A stretch of DNA of 64,000 nucleotides from Flavobacteriales bacterium (GCA_016699575.1 CP064979.1:4030001-4094000), one strand, 5' to 3'. Counted from the first letter of the stretch, positions 28,839 through 38,424 are shown. Translations and numbers: made by a program. The notes: a model not told the origin generated them from the sequence alone.

Positions 28839-29342
28839 ATGCTCACGCTGTACCTCATCCGGCACGCGAAGAGCAGTTGGGACGACCCGCTGCAAACAGA
28901 CTTCCACCGCCCTCTGAACGCGCGCGGCTTGCGTGATGCACCGGCGATGGCTGCTCATTTTGCAGCAAGGAGGGAACCCGTTGATCTGTTGATAAGCAGC
29001 CCTGCAACCAGGGCCCTTACCACTTCGCAACACGTTGCGGCTGCTTTGGGTGCAACGGACGACAGCATCGTACAAGAGCCCAGGCTCTATTTGGCCGACT
29101 TGTCCACGTGGCGTTCAGTGTTGAACGACCTGCCCGCGAGCGCCAGAAGCGTCGCGCTCTTCTCGCACAACCCCGGGATAAGCGAGTGTTGCGAATGGCT
29201 AAGCAGTGCTGGATTGGGCGAGTTGCCGACCTGCGCCATGGTATGCATCGACATGGGGGTAGATGAGTGGAAGGCCCTTGCCCGCGGAACCGGCACCGTG
29301 CGCTGGCACGACTACCCGAAGAAACATCCGCACCTCCAATAG
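28839..29342 (+). CDS. SixA-like phosphohistidine phosphatase
   Basis: 167 residues of the histidine phosphatase superfamily. The catalytic LIRHAKSSW (R-H) is at the N terminus as in SixA, with the SSPATRALTTSQ segment and the second histidine in FSHNPGISE. SixA-type enzymes dephosphorylate phosphohistidine in HPt domains or phosphotransferase proteins in the cytoplasm; the target here is unknown. It lies 13 bases after the hypothetical gene. Confidence 0.9.
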   Translation: MLTLYLIRHAKSSWDDPLQTDFHRPLNARGLRDAPAMAAHFAARREPVDLLISSPATRALTTSQHVAAALGATDDSIVQEPRLYLADLSTWRSVLNDLPASARSVALFSHNPGISECCEWLSSAGLGELPTCAMVCIDMGVDEWKALARGTGTVRWHDYPKKHPHLQ

Positions 29343-29393
29343 CATGGCGCCATCCGCAAGGGTGATCCGGCTTTGGCGACGGTAAGGAATAAC

Positions 29394-29415
29394 AAAGCCC
29401 CACTGAAGGGGCTTT
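29394..29415 (-). terminator. Bidirectional terminator between sixA-like gene and tRNA-Pro
   Basis: AAAGCCCC and GGGGCTTT pair perfectly around ACTGAA, 2 bases from the tRNA-Pro 3' end. On the minus strand it is followed by GTTATT, so it most clearly ends the tRNA transcript. Confidence 0.8.
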
Positions 29416-29416
29416 G

Positions 29417-29491
29417 TCGGGGTGAGAGGATTCGAACCTCCGACTTCGTCGTCCCGAACGACGCGCGCTAACCGGGCTGCGCTACACCCCG
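29417..29491 (-). tRNA. tRNA-Pro (CGG)
   Basis: On the minus strand acceptor CGGGGTG (29491-29485) pairs with CACCCCG (29424-29418), discriminator A. D arm TAGCGCAGCCCGGTTAGCGC; anticodon stem CGTCG/CGACG around loop TTCGGGA, anticodon CGG (plus 29454-29456); T arm GGAGGTTCGAATCCTCT. CCA is not encoded. Confidence 0.97.
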
Positions 29492-29506
29492 ATCGGTGAA
29501 GGGCCG

Positions 29507-29514
29507 CAAATGTA
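29507..29514 (-). promoter_or_regulatory. Promoter -7 box (TACATTTG) of tRNA-Pro
   Basis: Exact TAnnTTTG on the minus strand, 15 bases from the tRNA 5' end and identical to the tRNA-Asp box. Confidence 0.6.
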
Positions 29515-29538
29515 GGTTTCTTGGAGTTCCGGCGCGGA

Positions 29539-31113
29539 TCAGAACCGCAGGATCGTCATCTGCTTCTCCAGCGGATCAATGGCCAGCAATCTGTCCAGCA
29601 ATGCAGGACCATGCTCAACATACCAAGGCAAGAAGTTGTCCCGACGCTCGTGGAGCGCACCGCCAGGCAGAAAGCGCTCGTGGATCTTGGCCAACCGTGA
29701 TAGAGCCAGTTCCTGATCTCGCTTTGCCGCACGGACGAACTTGCCGCCAACGGACTCCAACCCCTTCAGGGCCTTCTGGCCTTCTCCCAGCACACTTGCT
29801 TCGAGGGTAGGATCGATCCCTTTGGCCCGTGCTGCGAGCTTGGAATAGAACGCTGACAATTCCGTGTGCTCAATGGAAAGGTCGGTATCGATCGTGCTGA
29901 GCGAACTGGCCAGCCGGGCATTCACCGTATCCAAGGGAGCAAAGAGATCCGAAGGAGCCAACCCGAGTTCCTTGAGCCGGTCAACATCCGCTCGTGACAT
30001 CAACTGGGCGCTGGTCCGTAGCACCACCACCGGCATGGGCACCCGCATCCCTTGGAAAAGCCAACGTAGTTGAAGCCAATAGGCCACTTCGCCGCCACCG
30101 CCGATGTAGGCCACGTTCGGTAGAACGGTCTCTTGGTAAACGGGGCGGAGCAGAACGTTCGGGCTGAACAGTTCCGGCGCTTGCTGCGATAGACCGACAA
30201 GTTCGTCCGCACTGTGCTTGCGCGCTTCACCGGACACCGAATATCCATTGTCTTCCACGGAGATCCGGTCCCTCCTGCCCTCGCCGAGCAGGAACAAGTT
30301 GATGTCGCGCACGTGCGCCTGTTCGCTGTAGTGTTCGCCCAGTTTGGCGTTGGCGTATTGCACCGTGCGCGCTGTCACCTGATTCAACAGTTCTTCACCC
30401 AATACGGGGGTGAACTGGCGCTTCAGGTGCGGGTCGTCCCCATCCAAGCACACCACCCCGTAACGGCCGAACATGGCATTGATGAAGTGCCTGGTGGCCT
30501 CGGTGAGCGTGCGGTCTTCGGTGTACGCGGCACGCAGGTGCCCTTCGATTTCTTCCGCGAAGGGGCCCTTTCCCAGAAGGGCGATGGCGTTGTCCAGCAC
30601 CGCGCCGATACCCTGGAGCTTCATCCGTCCAACCGCACCGCCGGCAATGCCCGTCCATTCCACCTTCTTGCCGTGCAACCAGGCGTGGTCCACTTCAGCC
30701 CGGTCGTGGTCCTCGCTGGCCAGCCAGAAAACCGGTACCACGGCGCGACCCGTCCATGAAGAAAGGTCACGGGCCAGCCTCACCGTGTTCATGATCTTGA
30801 GGGGCACGTAAAGTGGGCCCGTGAACAGACACAGCTGGTGACCAGCGGTGACCGTCAGGGTGCCATCGTTCGCCAGCCGGTCGATGGTGGCACGCACTGC
30901 TTCGTGCGGTTGAAGGCCGGAGTATTGCCGGGCCAGAGCCGCCACCAGTTGCTGCCTGGCATGGGCCGGGAATTGCCGCTCAGCCACGGCCTGCATCAAG
31001 CCCTCTTTGCTGAAGGCGTACTGACGGTGTTCACGAAGACGCTCGTCATCGTTCAAGTAGTCCAGGACAATCGGCGCGAAACGTCCCGTTGCGGCATAGC
31101 TGATGCGCTCCAA
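29539..31113 (-). CDS. bshC: Bacillithiol biosynthesis cysteine-adding enzyme BshC
   Basis: Adds cysteine to glucosaminyl-malate in the last step of bacillithiol synthesis, in the cytoplasm. Family landmarks in order: ERISYAATGRFAPIVLDYLN at the N terminus, TVTAGHQLCLFTGPLYVPLKIMNTVRLA, VVPVFWLASEDHDRAEVDH, VLLRPVYQETVLPNVAYIGGGGEVAYWLQL, and a C-terminal coiled coil. I start it at TTG 31113, which gives 524 residues, the normal length. A TACTTTCG box lies at 31147-31154 on this strand. bshA and bshB are not in the window. Confidence 0.94.
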   Translation of the reverse strand: MERISYAATGRFAPIVLDYLNDDERLREHRQYAFSKEGLMQAVAERQFPAHARQQLVAALARQYSGLQPHEAVRATIDRLANDGTLTVTAGHQLCLFTGPLYVPLKIMNTVRLARDLSSWTGRAVVPVFWLASEDHDRAEVDHAWLHGKKVEWTGIAGGAVGRMKLQGIGAVLDNAIALLGKGPFAEEIEGHLRAAYTEDRTLTEATRHFINAMFGRYGVVCLDGDDPHLKRQFTPVLGEELLNQVTARTVQYANAKLGEHYSEQAHVRDINLFLLGEGRRDRISVEDNGYSVSGEARKHSADELVGLSQQAPELFSPNVLLRPVYQETVLPNVAYIGGGGEVAYWLQLRWLFQGMRVPMPVVVLRTSAQLMSRADVDRLKELGLAPSDLFAPLDTVNARLASSLSTIDTDLSIEHTELSAFYSKLAARAKGIDPTLEASVLGEGQKALKGLESVGGKFVRAAKRDQELALSRLAKIHERFLPGGALHERRDNFLPWYVEHGPALLDRLLAIDPLEKQMTILRF

Positions 31114-31146
31114 GGCTGTGTGCCGGTGATCGTACCCCCGGCGCGC

Positions 31147-31154
31147 CGAAAGTA
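31147..31154 (-). promoter_or_regulatory. Candidate -7 box (TACTTTCG) of bshC
   Basis: TAnnTTYG match on the minus strand, 33 bases before the bshC TTG. It faces the plus-strand box at 31180. Confidence 0.4.
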
Positions 31155-31179
31155 GCCGTGCCGCATCCACCCCTCCGGC

Positions 31180-31187
31180 TACATTCG
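31180..31187 (+). promoter_or_regulatory. Candidate -7 box (TACATTCG) of the PNGase-related gene
   Basis: Ends 12 bases before the ATG at 31200, so the leader would be only a few bases. Confidence 0.4.
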
Positions 31188-31199
31188 AGCGCAGAACCA

Positions 31200-34100
31200 A
31201 TGACCATGTTCAATCGCTTGGCAAGCACCTTGGTGCTGGGCTTCGTCATCACCTCCTTGACAGCCCAAGACACTGTTCGTGTGCAAACGCTCACCTTCGA
31301 CAGCATCACCACACGGCGCGGCTGGTGGGTATTCCCGGACACGACGCACACCTACCGAAAGGTGCTGATGCACCACACCTTGAAATGCGACCCGCAGACC
31401 ACCCAGGACCAATACGCCTGCGGGGAATGGGACTACCTCACCTACAACATGGTGCACCTGCACACAGGTCTGTTGGACAGCAACGCTGTGCAGCACCCTT
31501 GGTTCAAGGTGGGCGTTCAAGCGCCCGACAGCGCTGAGCAGTCCGTTGTTCCGGGTTCGCACCAGTATGCACGGCTGGTGCTTAGCGGCAGTGTGCTCAG
31601 CGTGAACACTGAGACCATCAGCGCTCTTGGAACGGGCAACGCCCTGGATACAATGGCATTGGACCATGCCGAGGCCACGGTGCGCTCGCAATACCTCTAC
31701 TCCGCTGGCGACCTGGTCGGCGCCGGAATGGTGGGCGGGGTACCGATCAACCAACTACGGTTCCCGATCACTTCAGGGGCCGGTTCCGCCCGTGTCGTTG
31801 TGAGCTTGGGCACAACCACCAATACGGTGCTTGCCGACTTTGAAGAAACCATGGTGCGCGTTTTCGACAATACGGTGGACCTGGCCGCGGACACGCTGGT
31901 TTTGACCCTTGGACAGCCGTACCACTTTGACGGCACGGGGAACATCGTGCTGGAACTTGCACTGTACAATGAGAACCCCCTCGTTGGCGCCGCTCTGGTT
32001 GCCAGCGACGATGGCCAGCCCGTGGGTGTGCAGCAGGCCGGTGCAGATGGTTTTGTGCACCTCAACAATGACTTCATCGGTGTGAAGGCCGACAGCCTTG
32101 CCACACTGGGGAGTGCCGTTACGATCACGCTGCGTGTTTGGGGTGATGATGCCCTTCCAATGAGCACTACCGTGCTTGAAGCCGTGGACGCCCAAGAACG
32201 GCGCATCCTGAACGTGCATTTGCCTTGGAGCGACAGCCGCGTGTACTGGGATGCCGGTAACGATGGTAGCGGCTACGACCGTATCGACAAGGCGGCGTCC
32301 GCTTCCAACATCAAGGGACAGTGGAACGACTGGGCCTTCGTAAAGAACACGGCGACGGGCAGCATGAAGATCTACCTGAACGGGGCGCTCTGGCACAGTG
32401 GAACCGGCAAAACCAAACCGCTCTCCGGTATCACCCGGTTCAAACTGGGCAGCGATGCCAACGGCAATGTTCCGTACCAAGGCAAGCTCGATGAGGTGAA
32501 CATCTTCCGCACTGAAGTGAGCGCCGCCACCATTGCAGCCTGGGCCGGCCGTAAGGTGGACCCTTCGCACCCCGACCACAACGCGCTTTTGCAACAATTC
32601 AGTTTCGATGAACCGCACACCGTTCAACACGCGACCAATGTGGCCAACCCCGCCGAGATGGCATGGTGCATGGGAACGGTGCGCCGCGATCGCGTCCCCG
32701 CAACCGAACTCAACACTGCACCGCAGCAACTTACACATCGGCCTGATGTCATCTTCGTACAAGGCGACCATGTGATCCAACTGGACACGAACATGGTGCT
32801 GGACGAAGTGCCCCGCGAGCAGTTGAGCGTAGAACACTTCGCGGTGCAGGGGAACAGCGTTGTGCCCATTGACACGCTCTTCGGCGGTCTTGGTGGGTGG
32901 AACTACACCCACGATACGGGCGGGAACGTGGTCGATTCGAACTACTGGGCAGGTACCTGGCACTTCAACAACACGCTGTACTACTTCAGTATACCCTTCC
33001 CGGAGGTCATCGACTATGAGATCGGGCGCTACATCACACCGTACGGCATCGGCCTTTCGCTGGGTGCGAGCGGCTTCCGTTGGACGTTCGATGTCACCGA
33101 CTACCAATGGCTGCTGCATGACAGCGTGGAGCTGAGCGCAGGCAACCAGCAGGAACTCATCGATCTGGAGTTCGAGATGATCGAAGGCATGCCTGCACGG
33201 CCTGTCGTGCAGCATACACGCCCATGGGGCGGATTGAGTTCATTCAGCTATGCCAACCTGGACAATGACGTATCCCTCCCGGCCGTAACCGTGGCAACCC
33301 ACCCGGACGCAACGCAGTGGAACCTGCGCGCACGCTTCACCGGGCATGGGCACAACAGCAACAATGGCCAGTACCCGCATTGTTGCGAGTGGAAGGACAA
33401 CACGCACTACGCTTTTGCGAACGGCTCGCAGATCGACGAGTGGCACATCTGGCAGGAGAACGATTGCGCCCTGAACCCGGTGTACCCGCAAGGTGGCACT
33501 TGGCTGGGCAGCCGCGAAGGCTGGTGCCCCGGCGATCTGGTGAAGGACCACAGCATCGAGATCACCCCGTATGTGAGCGGAGGACAAGTCACGCTGGACT
33601 ACGACATCACACCCGTGCCCACCAACAATCAAGGCATGGGCGGCGGCAACTACGTGGTGAACATGGACCTCTTCGAGTACGGGCCAAGCACGCACGCTTT
33701 GGATGCCGAGGTGTACATGGTGAAGCGCACCAATGATGAAGCCTACTACGGACGTGAGAACCCCATGTGCACGCCGCCCTTGGTGACCCTGCGCAACGCG
33801 GGAACCACGACATTGACGAGTGTGACCTTCACCTACGGTGTGAGCGGCGGAAGCGCGCTGACGCACACCTGGAACGGCACCATGGCCATCGGAGAGCAAG
33901 AGGATGTTGAACTGCCCGTGACCGATGGCGCCTTCTGGCAAGGCGATGGCACCAACCAGTTCACCGTGAGCGTGAGCGCACCGAACGGAGGAGCCGATGC
34001 CTACGCGGACAACAACAGCTACACCACGCACTTCGAACTTCCCGAGGTCTTCGCAGGCAACTTCATCATCAACTACCGCACGAACAACCGGCCGTGGGAG

Positions 34101-34643
34101 AACACGCTCACCATAACGGACATGTGGGGCAGCGTGGTGCACAGCCGCGCCAACCACACGGCCAACACGGTATACAGCGACACGCTCTCCTTGTGGGACG
34201 GGTGCTACACGATGGAGTTCCTCGATAGCGGCAACGATGGGCTCACCTACTGGGCCGACACGCAGCAAGGCAGCGGCTACTTCCGGTTCCGCAGCCTAAC
34301 GGGAAGCCTGCTCGAGAATTTCGAAACGGAGTTCGGGCGGCGCATCTTCAAGGCGTTCGTCATCGGTAACATGGTCGGGGTTGAAGAGCAGACCATTACC
34401 GCCGGCTTTGCGGTATACCCCAACCCCAACGATGGGCGCTTCACCCTACGTGCGGACGGCTTGGACGGCCCCCAACAACTTCGTGTGCTCGACATGAGCG
34501 GGCGCGTTGTACTGAGCGAACAATGGAACACCACGACTTCCACGGTGCGCACCATCGACCTCGGTGACGCCGCCAACGGCATCTACGTCGTAACGCTCTC
34601 TTCACCGGACGGAACGCTCCAACAGCGCATCCTCGTGGATTGA
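31200..34643 (+). CDS. PNGase F-related T9SS cargo with laminin-G-like insert
   Basis: 1147 residues with a signal peptide (FNRLASTLVLGFVITSLTAQ). The N-terminal region (VQTLTFDSITTRRGWWVFPDTTHTYRKVLMHHTLKCD... YACGEWDYLTYNMV) and the later WQENDCALNPVYPQGGTWLGSREGWCPGDLV block match peptide-N-glycosidase F-related proteins of Bacteroidota. Between them, at about 340-450, is a concanavalin/LamG-like domain (WNDWAFVKNTATGSMKIYLNGALWHSGTG... KLDEVNIFRTE). The end (VYPNPNDGRFTLRADG... LQQRILVD) is a T9SS type A tail. Whether it keeps glycoamidase activity cannot be judged here. Start is ATG 31200; 31206 is also possible. Confidence 0.85.
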   Translation: MTMFNRLASTLVLGFVITSLTAQDTVRVQTLTFDSITTRRGWWVFPDTTHTYRKVLMHHTLKCDPQTTQDQYACGEWDYLTYNMVHLHTGLLDSNAVQHPWFKVGVQAPDSAEQSVVPGSHQYARLVLSGSVLSVNTETISALGTGNALDTMALDHAEATVRSQYLYSAGDLVGAGMVGGVPINQLRFPITSGAGSARVVVSLGTTTNTVLADFEETMVRVFDNTVDLAADTLVLTLGQPYHFDGTGNIVLELALYNENPLVGAALVASDDGQPVGVQQAGADGFVHLNNDFIGVKADSLATLGSAVTITLRVWGDDALPMSTTVLEAVDAQERRILNVHLPWSDSRVYWDAGNDGSGYDRIDKAASASNIKGQWNDWAFVKNTATGSMKIYLNGALWHSGTGKTKPLSGITRFKLGSDANGNVPYQGKLDEVNIFRTEVSAATIAAWAGRKVDPSHPDHNALLQQFSFDEPHTVQHATNVANPAEMAWCMGTVRRDRVPATELNTAPQQLTHRPDVIFVQGDHVIQLDTNMVLDEVPREQLSVEHFAVQGNSVVPIDTLFGGLGGWNYTHDTGGNVVDSNYWAGTWHFNNTLYYFSIPFPEVIDYEIGRYITPYGIGLSLGASGFRWTFDVTDYQWLLHDSVELSAGNQQELIDLEFEMIEGMPARPVVQHTRPWGGLSSFSYANLDNDVSLPAVTVATHPDATQWNLRARFTGHGHNSNNGQYPHCCEWKDNTHYAFANGSQIDEWHIWQENDCALNPVYPQGGTWLGSREGWCPGDLVKDHSIEITPYVSGGQVTLDYDITPVPTNNQGMGGGNYVVNMDLFEYGPSTHALDAEVYMVKRTNDEAYYGRENPMCTPPLVTLRNAGTTTLTSVTFTYGVSGGSALTHTWNGTMAIGEQEDVELPVTDGAFWQGDGTNQFTVSVSAPNGGADAYADNNSYTTHFELPEVFAGNFIINYRTNNRPWENTLTITDMWGSVVHSRANHTANTVYSDTLSLWDGCYTMEFLDSGNDGLTYWADTQQGSGYFRFRSLTGSLLENFETEFGRRIFKAFVIGNMVGVEEQTITAGFAVYPNPNDGRFTLRADGLDGPQQLRVLDMSGRVVLSEQWNTTTSTVRTIDLGDAANGIYVVTLSSPDGTLQQRILVD

Positions 34644-34679
34644 TCGACCTCTGTCCCCCGAACCAACCCATTCCCACAC

Positions 34680-36326
34680 ATGCCCATCAGAATGACCCCG
34701 GACGAGCCGGGCGATGACCAACGCCAACGGCCCCAGATGCCCCGCCAACGCGGTGGCGGTTTCCCGAACATCGGTGGCGGCGGCGGCGGCGGCATGATCG
34801 GCATGCTGCTGCCGATGCTTTTGAAGAACCCCAAGCTGCTGCTCATCGGTGTGGCCATCCTGGCCGTCATCTATTTCATGGGCGGCATGGACGGTTGCGG
34901 TGGTGCCATGCCCGACGACCCTAACAACCCGGGTGGCGGTGGAGGCATCACCGATGTCATCAGCAACCTCTTCAACAAGGGCGCAACGCTGGACCCTGCC
35001 GAGTACGACAAAGCAGAAGTGTACGAGCCGCTGGCCGACAACGTGAAGAACCCGCTGCCGGAACGCGCCTCTCTCGATGCCTTCGCCCCACCCCGCTTGA
35101 ACCAAGGACAGCAAGGCAGCTGTGTGGCATGGGCCAGTGCCTACGCCGCACGCTCCATAGTGCAGAACAAGGCTACTGGCGCGGCGCCGAACAAAGGCAC
35201 GGCCTTCAGCCCAAGCTTCATGTACAACCGCATCAAGATCGAGAACAGCGGTTGCCAGGGGAGCTACATCCTGCGCGCCATGGACGACATGCTGAAGCGC
35301 GGCGCGGTTCCCCTCAGCCAGTTCGCCTACACCGACCAGAGCTGCAGCACCCGGCCCGACGCCGCTGTGGAACAGAGCGCATCGCGTTACAAGATCAAGG
35401 GTTTCCAGCGCCTGAGCAAAAGCGACGACCCGCAGAGCCCCGTGGACATGGTAGCCATGAAGCAATACCTGTCACAGGGTTCCCCCATCGTCATCGGCAT
35501 GATGGTCGGTGGCACCTTCATGCAGGAGATGCAGGGCCAGGACGTATGGCTGCCCTCGGCCAGCGACCAGCGCATGGCGGGCTTCGGCGGCCATGCCATG
35601 TGCGTGATCGGCTACGACGACTACAAGCTGGGCGGCCAAAACGGTGGCGCCTTCCAGATCATGAACAGTTGGGGCACCGAGTGGGGCAAGAACGGCATTG
35701 CCTGGGTGCCCTATGACGCTTTCCAGTACTTCACCAAGGAGGCCTACGCTGTTTATCCGATGGGCGAAAGCGCCGAGGTGAAGCCCGCCAACTTCGACAT
35801 CCGCTTCGGCCTGGCCGTGGTGGACGACAAGGGCAAGGCCACCGGCGAGAACATCGCTCTCAAACACATGGACGGCCGCACCTTCCGCACGGAGCGACCG
35901 CTGCCAAAGGGCACACGCTTCAAGGTGGAAGTGACCAACAACCTGGAGTGCTACACGTACATCTTCGGGCAGGAAACGAACGGCACCACCTACACACTGT
36001 TCCCTTACACGCCCAAACACTCGCCGTACTGCGGCGTTACCGGCACGCGTGTCTTCCCCAAGGACTTCAGTCTCGAACTGGACGATGTGGGCACCATGGA
36101 TGTAATGGCCATCATGGTCACCAACCAGCCGTTCGACTACCCCGCCATCAATAAAGCGCTTACCGCGAACGCGGGCCAAGGCCTGAACGCAAAGCTCGAA
36201 GCGGTGCTGGGCGGCGAACTCACCGGTGCGAACTCGGCGCAATACCAGCAAGGCGCCACGTTCGGAGCGAAGGCACCGGCAAGCGCGAACGCGTTGGCCA
36301 TTGTGATCGAAGTGGAGAAGCGTTAG
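34680..36326 (+). CDS. Membrane-anchored papain-like (C1) peptidase
   Basis: 548 residues. A Gly-rich N terminus is followed by one membrane segment at about 46-68 (NPKLLLIGVAILAVIYFMGGM), so the catalytic part is periplasmic or outside. The C1 catalytic residues are all present: Gln/Cys in LNQGQQGSCVAWA (Cys about 147), His in GGHAMCVIGYDD (about 303) and Asn in IMNSWGTEWGKNG (about 328). The C-terminal 170 residues (IALKHMDGRTFRTERPLPKGTRFKVEVTNNLECYTYIFGQETNG... LFPYTP) resemble DUF4384, a domain often linked to secreted or surface enzymes. There is no T9SS tail. It lies 36 bases after the PNGase-related gene. Confidence 0.88.
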   Translation: MPIRMTPDEPGDDQRQRPQMPRQRGGGFPNIGGGGGGGMIGMLLPMLLKNPKLLLIGVAILAVIYFMGGMDGCGGAMPDDPNNPGGGGGITDVISNLFNKGATLDPAEYDKAEVYEPLADNVKNPLPERASLDAFAPPRLNQGQQGSCVAWASAYAARSIVQNKATGAAPNKGTAFSPSFMYNRIKIENSGCQGSYILRAMDDMLKRGAVPLSQFAYTDQSCSTRPDAAVEQSASRYKIKGFQRLSKSDDPQSPVDMVAMKQYLSQGSPIVIGMMVGGTFMQEMQGQDVWLPSASDQRMAGFGGHAMCVIGYDDYKLGGQNGGAFQIMNSWGTEWGKNGIAWVPYDAFQYFTKEAYAVYPMGESAEVKPANFDIRFGLAVVDDKGKATGENIALKHMDGRTFRTERPLPKGTRFKVEVTNNLECYTYIFGQETNGTTYTLFPYTPKHSPYCGVTGTRVFPKDFSLELDDVGTMDVMAIMVTNQPFDYPAINKALTANAGQGLNAKLEAVLGGELTGANSAQYQQGATFGAKAPASANALAIVIEVEKR

Positions 36327-36339
36327 GGAGAAGCGTTAG
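36314..36339 (+). repeat. 13-bp tandem duplication at the peptidase stop
   Basis: GGAGAAGCGTTAG occurs twice in a row; the first copy ends exactly on the stop codon. The rest of the 222-base gap to 36549 shows nothing else that I can name. Confidence 0.7.
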
Positions 36340-36548
36340 GGGGCCGAAGTGGACCGGGGCATTGGACGACCACTAGGTAGCCTGTACGACACGTGTGCTT
36401 TCAGGTGATCGCTCGACCGGTCATGGCCTCTTATCGAGCCCTGTGCACGGTTCATCCACCTGTGCACCCCGTGCGGAACGTTTTGTCACTGTTGCCGCTA
36501 CCTTGGCAACCCCTAAATGCGCAACACCAACCCCAAAAACCTTTACAC

Positions 36549-38255
36549 ATGAACAAGATCTACACAACGCTGGCCGCTTTGGGGCTGGCAGGTGGTCTGC
36601 AGGCGCAGGTCATCGTTTACGTGCAGCAACCCCCGGCCTTGGAGGGCAGCTATGCATACACATGGGCCGATCCCGGAGGCGGCTGGGGTACCAATGACCT
36701 CAACGACCCGCAGTACGCCGTAACTGACACTGCAGTCTTCGTTGATGACGGCACACCCGCTGACTCGCTTGGATGTGACACCCTCATCAACGGTGCAGCA
36801 GTGAACGGCAAGATCGCCGTGGTTTATCGAGGCGAATGCAATTTCAGCTTGAAAGCCCTGATGGCACAGAACGAAGGCGCGGTGGCCTGCGTCATCATCA
36901 ACAACATTCCAGGTGCTCCGGTGGGCATGGGCGCTGGTACTTACGGGGCGGACGTGAACATCCCGACGGTGATGATCAGCCAGGATGCCGGCGCGCAGCT
37001 GAAAGACGAGATCAATGCCGGCAACGTGGTGATGTTCATCGGCGCCATCAATGGTGCCTTCACCAACAACCTGAGCATATACAAGCCGGATCCCTTGTTG
37101 GTCAAGGCTTCGGCTTACCCCGCGGCGCTCTGCGGTAGCGCTACGGAGTTCAACTTCACTCCGGGCAGCTGGGTGCATAACTACGGCACTGCTGACCAGT
37201 TCGGTGTTACGCTCACGGGCGATGTGGACAACGGTGGCCAGCTTTACAACCAAACGTCCTCTCCCACCGACATTCCCGCAGGTGACAGTGTCTTCTTCGA
37301 TCTGCCGGAGTTCAACCAGTCGAGCTACAATGGTTTCTACACCTTCACCTACACGACCGGGAGCTTCGGTGGTGCGGATGACGTTCCGGGCGACAACTCC
37401 TACGTGAACCAGTTCCTTATCGACTCGCTCTTCGCCTACGGCAAGATCGACCCGGGCACCCAACTCACGGTGCCGGCCGACTTCTACCAGCCCACGGGCC
37501 TTACGGGAACGTTCCAGCACTGCATCCACTTCCAGGATGCCAATGCCAGCCGCATTGGTGCCATGGGCATGTGGGTATCGGTCACAGCCAGTGGCACCGA
37601 TTCACTCACCGGCGAGCTCATCGAGGTGCGCGCGTTCGAGTGGAACGATGTGTTCACAGGGATCACCGATGCCACCTTCGATGACCTGAATGAAGTGGCC
37701 TTTGCGGATTACACCTATTTGGACAACACTTTGGAAAGCAAGAATCTGTACGTTCCCTTCGAGCAAGGCTTCCAACTGGTGAACGATAGGCGTTACCTGT
37801 TCTGCCTTACCACTTACAACACGGTGCAGTTCCATGGGTTCGACAACTACTACAACTACGACGAGAACACCCTGGCCAACGATCAGCCCACGACGGTTGT
37901 TGACAACGACGGTGCTTGGGCCCCTGCTGGTTTCGGCAGCGATGTTCAGAGCTCCATTGGCGTGGTGTTCGGTGCGCCCGACGTAAGTGTGAACGAGAAC
38001 AGCAACAACGTTGACCTCACGGCTTACCCTAACCCTGCCCGCGACATGGTGCGCGTGCCCTTGAGCGGTTTCAATGGTGCCGCCGATCTGCGCGTAGTGG
38101 ACGTGAACGGGAAACTCGTGAAGCAGCAGCGTGTGAATGTGGGCAACCAGGTGCTCGTGCTCGACGTGACCGACGTGGCCGCGGGCACCTACACCTTCAA
38201 CATGGCATTCGCCGACGGACGCAACAGCACGTTCCGCGTGGTGGTGAGCAAGTAA
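36549..38255 (+). CDS. PA-domain T9SS cargo
   Basis: 568 residues; the ATG at 36549 opens a signal peptide (KIYTTLAALGLAGGLQAQ). A protease-associated domain spans about 80-160 (GKIAVVYRGECNFSLKALMAQNEGAVACVIINNIPGAP... IPTVMISQDAGAQL), which in other proteins is a substrate- or partner-binding module. A beta-rich middle part follows (ASAYPAALCGSATEFNFTPGSWVHNYG...) and a T9SS type A tail (LTAYPNPARDMVRVPLSG... STFRVVVSK). No peptidase domain is attached, so a binding role is likely. Followed by a strong hairpin terminator. Confidence 0.87.
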   Translation: MNKIYTTLAALGLAGGLQAQVIVYVQQPPALEGSYAYTWADPGGGWGTNDLNDPQYAVTDTAVFVDDGTPADSLGCDTLINGAAVNGKIAVVYRGECNFSLKALMAQNEGAVACVIINNIPGAPVGMGAGTYGADVNIPTVMISQDAGAQLKDEINAGNVVMFIGAINGAFTNNLSIYKPDPLLVKASAYPAALCGSATEFNFTPGSWVHNYGTADQFGVTLTGDVDNGGQLYNQTSSPTDIPAGDSVFFDLPEFNQSSYNGFYTFTYTTGSFGGADDVPGDNSYVNQFLIDSLFAYGKIDPGTQLTVPADFYQPTGLTGTFQHCIHFQDANASRIGAMGMWVSVTASGTDSLTGELIEVRAFEWNDVFTGITDATFDDLNEVAFADYTYLDNTLESKNLYVPFEQGFQLVNDRRYLFCLTTYNTVQFHGFDNYYNYDENTLANDQPTTVVDNDGAWAPAGFGSDVQSSIGVVFGAPDVSVNENSNNVDLTAYPNPARDMVRVPLSGFNGAADLRVVDVNGKLVKQQRVNVGNQVLVLDVTDVAAGTYTFNMAFADGRNSTFRVVVSK

Positions 38256-38270
38256 GGTCACCATTCCTCG

Positions 38271-38306
38271 AACAAGAGAGCCACGGAAGTCCGTGGCTTT
38301 CTTGTT
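38271..38306 (+). terminator. Terminator after the PA-domain gene
   Basis: Arms of 17 bases with one mismatch (38271-38287 and 38290-38306) around GCCACGG/CCGTGGC, ending in TTTCTTGTT. It lies 16 bases after the stop. Confidence 0.85.
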
Positions 38307-38424
38307 CAAGGACACCTTGTCCCTCCCCAACTGGCGGTTTTTTTTTGGGTTGCCTGAGACGGACGGATCTGTGGGGTCATGCGCGATCTAACTGCCGGCC
38401 GGTGAGGAACGAACATGAAACACA

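Noticed and set aside
34680..36326. C1 peptidase as a T9SS cargo
   Set aside because: It has a membrane helix but no type A tail.
38338..38346. Run of nine T bases as a terminator tail
   Set aside because: No stable hairpin immediately before it on the plus strand; the real terminator is at 38271-38306.
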